Below are positions 47,802 to 57,110 of a stretch of DNA of 64,000 nt, one piece after another (the stretch's first letter is position 1; every line of letters begins with the position of its first letter). The DNA is from Haliclona indistincta (lineage: Eukaryota > Porifera > Demospongiae > Haplosclerida > Chalinidae). The position numbers and the translations under genes were made by a program. The notes below the pieces were generated by a model. That model was given only the letters and a program-made list of their open reading frames with translations, did not search any database and had not been told where the DNA came from. The stretch is from positions 11,577,429 to 11,641,428 of the forward strand of contig OZ024790.1 of NCBI GenBank assembly GCA_964017065.1. Direction: 5' to 3'.

Positions 47802-48185
47802 CCCACCATCAGCTGTTTATGAATCAGTGGATGAGGCTCATACCAGCAGTAATGGGTCACCAGTGTAAGTGATTATGTTCCACTTATTCACAAAATTTGC
47901 TGTTATTTTTCTGTACAGGGGCAATGGAATAGAGATGATTGAATGTCCTGCTTATGGTGCTAACTATTATAGATAACAGGTAATGTATTGATTTGACTTG
48001 CAATTCAAGGCAGCATCGTAACAATTTTGATTTCATGCAGAGCTGAGATCGAGGTGACTACCTGTGTTGCCTATCAGACCACAGCAAGTATGGCTACTAC
48101 TGTACGATTGGAGAGCATGGACTCATCTCAAGCAGACAGACCCACACAACAAACCACTAATGATGATGAACCTTTGTACATCTAG
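47802..48185 (+). CDS. Receptor tail exons, copy A (candidate 3' exons of the adhesion GPCR)
   Basis: Three exons match the last three exons of receptor 3: 47802-47864 (SPPSAVYESVDEA), 47919-47979 (IEMIECPAYG) and 48041-48185 (TTCVAYQTTAS, EPLYI, stop). The middle exon has ACTATTATAGATAAC where the other copies have ACTATAYAGACAAC, an extra 1-2 nt that brings TAA into frame. No receptor ectodomain precedes them. The only upstream plus-strand gene is the GPCR, whose last exon has phase-2 donors at 47579 (GTACGTGAG) and 47631 (GTGAAT). Both would join in frame to the phase-2 acceptor at 47801. Confidence 0.6.
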
Positions 48186-48602
48186 CTATCATGTGTGACT
48201 ATTAGTGCTAGTATTATTAGCGGGTAATGAATTTAGTGATGAAATCACAATTGCTACACCAAAATTGTATTGCACCATTCGGAGATTTTCTAAGTTTGCT
48301 TCTCAGTTTGCTTTCGGCTTCTCAATCTATAATTGCTCATGTACTCATTACTAGAATATTTTGTTAATAAGTTGGCAGTGCCAGTCATTAACAATACTAT
48401 GGTTGCTATGGTTACCACTGTGGTTCAAGGTATTTTGAAATTCGCATAATTATGTGACTATAAAAGTTAATGTTATCAATGTGAAAAAATGTAAAAAAAG
48501 AAAAAATCAGTCATAAATAATGAATTTTCGAGCATCTTAACAGTAAAAAGACATAATAACTAAAAAAAGATTAGTGTTGTACAAAAATAACTTTAAAATG
48601 GA

Positions 48603-50023
48603 CTAATTGTTCACTGTCACTTCAAGCATTCCCTCATTCGTGATGGAGTAGCTGCAAAAGAAAATACAAAATCAAATCAGTAATTAAAAAAAAATTTTAT
48701 CTGTTCATTTTTTTAATTTTAAATTAGCAATAGTTCAAAAATTGACACAATTATTTTGAAGGGTACACAAACAACTGCTACGGCAGGCTCGTAAAATGTT
48801 GATGGTTATTGTGGGAATTGTCAAGCCTTTTATGATGAACTAACTGAATCTGTCGGCTTCTCAAGTGACTGATAATGGCTGGCTTTATCTTAGCGTTTCC
48901 TTTGCTGTGACGTCCTCTGCCAGTAATGACATAGACACAGGGGCCTGGAAGGGAGGGAGAGAGAGAGGAGAGGGAGGGGGAGAGGAGGAGGAGAGAGGGA
49001 GGGGGAGAGAAAGGGGAATGGGGAGGGAGAAAGAGAGAGGAGGGAGATAGGGGGAAGGGAGGAGAGAGAGAGGGGGGAAAGAGATAGAGAGAGGGAAGGA
49101 GGGAGATAGAGGGGAGGGAGAGGGAGGAAGGGAGAGAGAGAGAGAGGAGGGAGAGAGAGAAAGAGGGGGAGGGAAAGAGAGGGAAGGAGGGAGAGAGAGG
49201 GAGGGAGGGAAGGGAGAGATAGAGAGAGGGAGGGAGGGAGGAAGGAAGAGAGAGAGAGAGAGAGGGAGGGAGGAAGGAAGAGAGAGAGAGAGAGGGAGGG
49301 AGGAAGGAAGAGAGAGAGAGAGAGAGAGAGGGAGGAAGGAAGAGAGAGAGAGAGAGGGGAGAGATTATAATCAAGTTGTGTGCAGATCACATGCAAATAA
49401 TGTGATCAACATGTACTCACTAGTGGAAGTAGACAGAGTCTTCTCTAGCTCCTCGATAGCTTCGTTCACGTGGAGACCATGAAGATCCAGAGTGTCAGCA
49501 TCCAGAGCTTCATTTCTAAAAAAATGAAGAAAAGATCACTTCAGCAAGCTCAATTCAGTGGAGGAACAAACTTGGCTCTAAAAGTAGCTGCAGCTGCGTG
49601 CCTGTTAGCCTCTCTCATCTTCTCTGTGTGCAAATGTCCCTACATTGAGATAAAGAAGTGTTGTGCATTTGACAACATTTTGTTACCTGTTGAGCGTAAT
49701 ACTGGGCTACATCTGTCTGCTTCTTTGAGCGTGCCACAGCAGCTTTCTGGAAAAATTCTGCTCTTAACTTAGCGTGCAATGCTGCCTCAGCTCTGAAACT
49801 GTCATACAACTTGTCTGGTAAAGAAAGAGTGAAGTAACAGAGCAGTAAAGATAAGAATTCACCATCAGCTGACTGCCTGTCAGCAGTACTCTCTTGTATG
49901 CCGGCACCTGCCTTTTCTTCATTGCTGACTTTTTCTTGTGGCCTTGTCCTGGGCTTAGCCTAAACCACAAAAAACATTACTGAAATGCAGACCATACACC
50001 CACCCACCTACACTCATACACAC

Positions 50024-50118
<95 letters not shown>

Positions 50119-51382
50119 CACACACACACCTTCGATGAAATATGGGTTCTTGGACGTAATGATTTAGGAGGATCTTTCATTTGGAAAACCATATCTCTCA
50201 GTTCTTGAACAGTCTTCTTAAAATTAAAGCTGCACAAGTAATAACAGAGTAACAACATCAAAATAGCGTAAAATCTAGGCTAGAAAGGTGGAGTGAAGAT
50301 CAAGTATTATATGAATAGCTGTGTTAGCTGTTGACTCACTTGTGGCGCTTCACACAGCTGTCTATAGTGGAGGCACTGATGCCGTATCGCCTAAACTGCT
50401 CTTTGAGATGATCAACCTGTCTCCTCCTCTCATACCGCGCAGAGTGCTCAGCTATAGCGTCCTGTGAAAAGAAGCAGTGACACCACAGCAAGTGCAAGTC
50501 GCATAATACAAGATGTACAACATAAACTTCTTGATAAAGAAACATACAGTCTTACGCTTTGACATTTCACACGTTACAGCGGTTTCACTACTTCTTGCAA
50601 TCTAAAAGCGTCAACCGTAGAGCGTAAACCGTGTTCAATCTGAATCACGCAATTTAATAAACCTTCTAAATAAGGCATGGATCATGGTTTACGCTTTTGT
50701 GACTGTAATAAAACCGCTATAACAGAAATTATTATAGTTATTATGAAACAAAAATCAGCGAATGTAGCGCTGCAGCACACAACACTTCTTACCATGTTCA
50801 GCCGTCTGTCATCACCATTCTGCTGATCAACAGGCACTGGATCATGCTGTTCAGTTGCTTCTTTCTTCTTTGGTCTTCTTCGGTTTGCCAAAACAGTGAC
50901 AAATTCTCGATTCAGTACATCGCTTGCATCTATATCTTCGTCAATGCCGTTTGGAAGATCAGGAAGTTCAGGTTCGCCCGAGTCAGCAACTACGGAGACA
51001 CAAAGAAGCTGCAAGTCTTCGAGATAAAGTGCTAGAAACTCACCTAGTTCACCTGACTGATATAAATGCTCGTATCTTCGTGCCTAAGAGGAACGACAGA
51101 TAAAATTGACAACACTTTCAAGACAGTATTGAACACACCTTGAGTGTGTCTATCCATTTTCTGTGAATTTCCTGAGCCGCTCTTTCGGAGAGCAAGACCA
51201 CATAGTCGTCATTTTGAGGCTCACCTAAAAGACAGCAACAAATGCACAATGATGGAGAAACTCTTTGTAATAAAGTCAAGCTGAAGTGTTAATTGTAAAC
51301 ATTGGGCAAAGCCTTACGTAAGATAGTCTATAAGCAATAGGTGGAATGGTTTATGTACACATCCATGAGGGTGTGTGAGTGA

Positions 51383-51417
<35 letters not shown>

Positions 51418-53181
51418 TGTGAGTGAGTGTGTGAGAGTGAGTGTGTGTGTGAGGGTGTGTGAGGGTGTGTGAATGTGTGTGTGTGAGTGTGTGAGTGTGT
51501 GTGTGTGTGTGTGTGAGGGGATACCTCCAAAAAGCAGATATTTTTCCACCGAGCCATAAAGTCGCTGCAGTTGATCGCCTAGTGACACTGACAGTTTCAA
51601 CTGGAGGTTGTCGTCAGGCATAAGGCGGGATCTGTCTTGACTGCCCTTCTCTGACAAACCCGCTCTGTTGTCATCAAAATCAATCTGATCCTGAAGCATC
51701 TGAGCATACTCCGCATCAGAGTAACCAGCTTCTTCAATAAACGTCCGTTTTCGTTTAGATCTTTCAACTTCGCCATCAACAGTCTGACCTTCTTCGGCAA
51801 AGTCCTCTTCGCTGGAAAAAGATTGGTCCAAATCGATAAACTCGTCCCAGCTTGAGTCGGTGAGTGATTGCTGATCCTCGCTGCTGATTGAGCTCTCAGT
51901 GTCTGACTCCATTTGAATATGAAGCGCATCTTCGACAGCTCTTGTCAAGTTGTTGTTTGAGTGTTCGTAGATGATTCTGAGTACGCCTGGTTTGGTGTGA
52001 GGAAAACAGTCAACTAAGAAGCTGAAATCGTCATCAGGATTAGATGTTACCACGTCAGGCGATATTGACTCCGACGAAGCAGACGGAAGCTCTATTTCTG
52101 ATGTTGTTGGCGGGAGCAATGGTGAACTGGCTCTGACCTCATTGGGACCAACAGCAGGGTTGAGCAACCTTTCATGAGAGGTAGGGTCAAGGCCGGTTGG
52201 ATTCATAAGAAGCTCTGTCGGGAGCACCGTCTCGCTGTTGTCAATCGGCCAACAGTCCCACGGAGGTTGACTAACTTCCTGTTTAGGTGTAATAAGGTTA
52301 CCATCTGGGCTGAGCAGGCTGTCTTCTTCACGCTCAAAAATGAGCGTTGTCTCGCTTGTCTTGTCTCCAGCAAAAGGCTCAAGGCGGCTGTCAGAAACAG
52401 TGCTACCCATGCCCACCTGTAGTTCAGCTGTGAAAACACCGCTATTGGTGTTCGCTGCTTCAGTATAGAAGCCATCTTTTGGAGCAGGCTCAACAGGTGA
52501 CGGCTGCTTCGGCACGCTGGGCAGGTGCTGCGGGGTGCCGATCGGAGCTACCTTAGCGCCTTCAGTCTCTTCTTCATTGATTGGAGTCCCTCCTAGCATA
52601 CTCACACCGACATTGTCATCACAATTCTTTGCCCCACCCAAGAACGGGAAAGACCAGAGCTTGCTCATAGGGTCGCTGTTAGCCTGCGACTCACTCATAA
52701 TATTATTACTAGCAAGAAAACTGCTCAATGTTGTACTCACAGAGGGCTCAGTGAACCGAGAATTTCCATCAGCAGCACTGCTGGTGTATGGTAAGATCTC
52801 CGGTAAGTTTTCATCGACTATCGCGCTAGGAAAGACAAGAGTTGCAGGTGGGTCTGCGCTGTGCTGGGAATGCTTTGTATCGTCCTGGATTGGGCTTGGA
52901 GGCAGCAGACTAGGCGTGAAGAGCGAAGACAACTGCGGTGGAAGGAGTGGGTCAGGGGTCGAGTTCCACTGTTGTAATTGTTCCATCTGAATCGGTTGTC
53001 CCCACACTTGGTCGTGCAACTGGTCCTGACGCTCACGATCTTTCTTCTCACGTAGTTCTTTTTCCAACTCCTCTCGCTCACGCATCAAGCGTTGCTGTCT
53101 CTTCTGCTCCTCCTGTTCACGTAGCTGCTGTAGCTGTCTAGCTCTCTCTTCCTGCTCACATATTCTCCTCCGTTTTAGCAT
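48603..53181 (-). CDS. N4BP2: 5'-truncated N4BP2 paralogue (copy A)
   Basis: Twelve minus-strand exons mirror exons 8-19 of the complete gene: 53181-51525, 51224-51139, 51083-51044, 50989-50793, 50461-50340, 50229-50130, 49959-49863, 49814-49687, 49639-49572, 49515-49421, 48944-48845 and 48651-48603. All remain open with intact splice sites as far as I can read. Exons 1-7 (first CUE, P-loop kinase) and the start of exon 8 are missing. The frame reaches an ATG at 53179-53181 contributed by antisense GPCR sequence, giving MLKRRRIC before EQEERARQL. A product would keep the Gln-rich coiled coil, the second CUE-like segment, DUF1771 (YYAQQ) and Smr (LDLHGLH, GRGRHSKG). Whether any promoter drives it is unknown; it may be a young pseudogene. 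Confidence 0.75.
48945..49368. repeat. Purine-rich tract, about 420 bp, between Smr exons of N4BP2 copy A
   Basis: Almost pure G/A on the plus strand (C/T in the transcribed sense strand of N4BP2), including several near-identical GGAAGAGAGAGAGAGGGAGG units. It generates long spurious Ser/Leu/Pro frames. Confidence 0.95.
50016..50129. repeat. (CA)n microsatellite at an N4BP2 copy A donor site
   Basis: On the minus strand the exon 50229-50130 ends CATCGAAG and is followed at once by (GT)n, so the donor is the first GT of the repeat. Confidence 0.93.
51361..51520. repeat. (GT)n/(GAGT)n microsatellite in N4BP2 copy A
   Basis: About 160 bp of GTGTGAGTG-type repeat lies just inside the intron after the largest exon. 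The equivalent in the complete gene (58306-58352) is much shorter. Confidence 0.93.
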
Positions 53182-53420
53182 GGGGTAAGCAGCTGTATAG
53201 CCCTGCCCCGCCTATCATGATGCTGGTCTCTTCTCTCTATAGTGACTCCACTAGCATATACTGGAGTGTGTGTCATTGTTCAACTCACTCAGCCCTCTCT
53301 CCTCACAATGTACGGCACTCCACGATACTGCTGGGCTGCCCCTGGACTAGCTACCTACCTAGCTGCACCTCCATTAGCCATCATACTGGTGAGCTTGCAG
53401 ACACTAGCACGATCACTCAC

Positions 53421-53459
<39 letters not shown>

Positions 53460-54432
53460 CACTCAATCACTTACTCGCACACTCACTCTTTATCGCCCTT
53501 TATCTCTCTGTGTAGCTACTGGTGCTAGTAGTAATGGTGGCTTGCACTGCTCTGTTGTATTGTAAAGCATCGCCACCAAATGAGGCAAAGCACCGACTAA
53601 AGTGAGTCACATGTACTCACTGACTAGCTGTATCACTGTCCTCTATCACTAGGTTCTTCTTGCTGTTCTTGTGGTCAGTGCTAATCTTGTTCTTCTCCAC
53701 CTGGTCCCTGGGCTGGCTTGCTATAGCTGGCAGCCATTGGTCCCAACCTGTCCCCGAGGTACTGGATCATCTCTTTGCCGGCAGCAATGTACTACTAATA
53801 ATACTGATTGTGGTCATAATGTCATTCGGTGATGATATACTGGAGTACTGTCAAGACAAGTTGCACCTTACTACCTCAGTGGAGATGGAGCTACGAACCA
53901 CATCATCCTTCATTCGGGAGTCCCAGGGTTCATTACGACAGCAACAAGACACGTCAAGACGCAGCTCAGCATCTTCATCGCCTGAACCGGAGTACGACTA
54001 CATAGATGAACATCACATAGTGACACTGCAGAGATACCCGAATGGAGAGGGAGAGAGTGTAGAGAGGGCTAGCATGGTGAGTGACAGCTACAAGATGGAG
54101 GATGACCTGAGGAATTCTGAGCCGGAGGAACCAGCATCGGAGGCTGGAGGACAGCCATGGTTTGCTACATCTCGTACACCGTCCCCACAGGATCGATATT
54201 CGCCAGTTAGTGGTGATTACATGCTTGATCAACCATACCAGCAGGGTCCAGACTCTCCCACCTCCACACCCCTTCATGAGGATCCTCTATGGTACTCCGG
54301 TAACCAAAGCGTTGTCTCTAAAAATAACGGCTTCACTGAGGCTGTTGTGATGCCTGAAGGACTCCATGCTGAGATCCATGACAGCGACAGCTCATTAACC
54401 CTTATACCATCACCTCATAGACCACGCCTAAT
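53160..54432 (+). pseudogene. Truncated adhesion GPCR, copy B (TM4-TM7 and full cytoplasmic tail only)
   Basis: The copy begins inside the exon equivalent to 46054-46319 (only its last 24 nt or so remain) and continues with exons 53243-53388, 53516-53601 and 53653-54432. They encode TM4 onward and a cytoplasmic tail of about 200 residues with PEYDYIDEHH and [10 protein letters not shown]. The ectodomain and TM1-3 are absent, so it cannot make a normal receptor. Its tail frame is longer than in copy A because it lacks the 4-nt insertion. The exon can end at a phase-2 donor (AAT|GTGAGC at 54432) and continue into tail exons copy B; otherwise it stops at 54434-54436. Confidence 0.8.
53417..53460. 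repeat. (AATC)n microsatellite, expanded relative to copy A
   Basis: About ten units here, compared with about five at 46564-46585 in the equivalent intron. Confidence 0.9.
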
Positions 54433-54660
54433 GTGAGCCCCACATGCACACTAGCTAATGGACACGCCTCCTCTAGTCAAATCATCAGGTGAATTACGAT
54501 TCATGTAATAGAAGAATAATTTACCTGATGAAAATTTTCACGTTTTGTCCAGTGTCAAAACGTACTCTATAATGCATGTTCATTATCCGAATAATACTAT
54601 TTTGCACTTCAAAAAGACTGGTACAATCACTTACTTGTAGAATGTTTTGTTTTCTTGCAG

Positions 54661-55043
54661 CCCACCATCAGCTGTTTATGAATCAGTGAATGAGGCTCTT
54701 ACCAGCAGTCAAGGGTCTCCGATGTAAGTGATTGTGTTCCACTCATTCTCAAAATTTGCTGTTATTTTCCTATACAGGGGCAATGGAATAGAGATGATTG
54801 AATGTCCTGCTTATGGTGCTAACTATACAGACAACAGGTATTGTATTTATTTGACTTGCAACTCAAGGCAGCATAGTAACACTTTTGATTTCATGCAGTG
54901 CTGAGATCAATATGACTACCTGTGTTGCCTATCATACCACAGCAAGTATGGCTACTACTGTACGATTGGAGAGCATGGACTCATCTCAAGCAGACCGACC
55001 CACACAACAAACCACTAATGATGACGAACCTTTGTACATATAG
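54661..55043 (+). CDS. Receptor tail exons, copy B
   Basis: Three exons, all open: 54661-54723 (SPPSAVYESVNEALTSSQGS), 54778-54837 (IEMIECPAYGANYTDNS) and 54899-55043 (TTCVAYHTTAS, EPLYI, stop). Splice sites are intact and all junctions are phase 2. They follow the truncated GPCR copy B, whose phase-2 donor would join in frame. Confidence 0.55.
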
Positions 55044-55432
55044 CTATCAATTATTAGTGGGTAATGAATTTAGTGATGACATCACAATTGCTACAACCAA
55101 ATTGAATTGCACCGTTCGGAGATTTTCTAAATTTGCTTCTAAACTGCCGGCTTCTCAATTTATAATTGCTCATTAATTATTATAATATTTTGTTAATAAG
55201 TTGGCAGTGCCAGTCATTAACAATACTAACTATGGTTGCTATGGTTACCACTGTGGTTCAAGGTATTTTGAAATTCGCGTATGTGACTAAAAAATTAATG
55301 TTATCAATGTGAAAAAAATGTAAAAAAAGAAAAAAATCAGTCATAAATAATGAATTTTCGAGCATCTTAACAGTAAAAAGACATAATAACTAAAAAAAGA
55401 TTAGTGTTGTACAAAAATAACTTTAAAATGGA

Positions 55433-57045
55433 CTAATTGTTCACTGTCACTTCAAGCATTCCCTCATTCGTGATGGAGTAGCTGCAAAAGAAAATAATTA
55501 TTATTTTGAAGGATGCACAAACAACTGCTACGGCAGGCTCGTAAAGTGTTTTTTTTTTGTGGGAACAATTATCAAGCCTTTTATGATCAACTAACTGAAT
55601 CTGTCGGCTTCTCAAGTGACTGATAATGGCTGGCTTGATCTTAGCGTTTCCTTTGCTGTGACGTCCTCTGCCAGTAATGACATAGACACAGGGGCCTGGA
55701 AGGGAAGGAGAGGGAGAGAGAGGGGGAGGGAGAGAGAGAGGGAGAGAGAGGGAGGGAGGGAGAGGGGGAGGGAGAGAGGAGGGAGAGAGAGAGAGGAGAG
55801 AGAGAGAGGGGAGGGAGAGAGAGAGGGGAGGGCGAGAGATAGAGAGAGAGGGAGGGAGGGAGAAAGAAAGAGAGTGGAGAGATTATAATCAAGTTTTGTG
55901 CAAATTGCATGGAATAATGTGATCAACATGTACTCACTAGTGGAAGTAGACAGAGTCTTCTCTAGCTCCTCGATAGCTTCGTTCACGTGGAGACCATGAA
56001 GGTCCAGAGTGTCAGCATCCAGAGCTTCGTTTCTAAAAAATGAAGAAAAGATCACTTCAGCTAGCTCAATTCAGTAGAGGAACAAACTTGGCTCTAAACG
56101 TAGCCGCAGCTGCATGTCTGTTAGCTTCTCTCATCTTCTCTGTGTGCAAATGTCCCTGTAATCAGAATAAAGAAGTGTTGTGCATTAGATGTCATTTTGT
56201 TACCTGTTGAGCATAATACTGGGCTACATCTGTCTGCTTCTTCGAGCGTGCTACAGCAGCTTTCTGAAAAAATTCTGCTCTTAACTTAGCGTGCAATGCC
56301 GCCTCAGCTCTGAAACTGTCATACAACTTGTCTGGTAAAGAAAGAGTGAAGTAACAGAGCAGTAAAGATAAGAATTCACCATCAGCTGACTGCCTGTCAG
56401 CAGTACTCTCTTGTATGCCGGCACCCGCCTTTTCTTCATTGCTGACTTTTTCTTGTGGCCTTGTCCTGGGCTTAGCCTAAACCACAAAAAACATTCCTGA
56501 AATGCAGACCATACACCCACCAACACAATCACACACACACACACACACAAAAGCAAAAGTAAAGTTTCTAGCTACCACAAGGGTCACGCGTACCTGGCGA
56601 AGCCAGGCCACCTGTGCACCAAGCAGGTACTATGTGCCGGTGCTGCGCAATCTCCTGGAGCCGGGCAAGGAACTCGCAGGAGCACCAACTGTGTCTCGCA
56701 CTGCAGGTGTGGGCACCCAAAGTCCCACCGACGCCTTTAGTGACCAATGAGACACAGCCAGGTACCCGTTTTACAGATGGGTGGGCTGGTGGGCTGGAGT
56801 ACTTGTGATGGTTTTTTTCCTCCCGCTCTGGGATTCGAACCAGTGTCCTCTGGGTTGTAAGCCCAATACTCTACCAGTTGAACCACCAGGGCACCCACTA
56901 CACACACACACACACACCCACCCTGGCGAAGCCAGGGCACCTGTGCACCAAGCAGGTACTATGTGCCGGTGCTGCGCAATCTCCTGGAGCCGGGCAAGGA
57001 ACTCGCAGGAGCACCAACTGTGCCTCTCACTGCAGCGCACGCACG

Positions 57046-57110
<65 letters not shown>

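Larger units (their letters stand above)
46295..53159. repeat. Tandem duplication, unit A
   Basis: This unit of about 6.86 kb is repeated in the same order and orientation at 53160-59998. It contains the GPCR 3' exons, three receptor tail exons and, on the minus strand, N4BP2 from part of its largest exon to its 3' end. The junction at 53159/53160 joins N4BP2 sequence (CCTGCTCAC, equivalent to 59998) directly to GPCR sequence (ATATTCTCC, equivalent to 46295), with little or no microhomology. Confidence 0.95.

Noticed and set aside
48778..49396. 198- and 168-codon Ser/Leu/Pro-rich frames
   Set aside because: They come from the purine-rich simple repeat in an N4BP2 intron; only the Smr exon at 48845-48944 is real.
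49977..50261. Cys/Val-repeat frame
   Set aside because: Translation of (GT)n; only the exon 50130-50229 is supported.
52535..52990. 151-codon plus-strand frame, also at 59374-59829
   Set aside because: Antisense shadow of the large N4BP2 exon, conserved only because the exon is duplicated.
56822..56894. Apparent tRNA-Val gene on the minus strand
   Set aside because: A and B boxes are present, but the sequence continues into a repeated body and tail that recurs nearby, so it is the head of a SINE.
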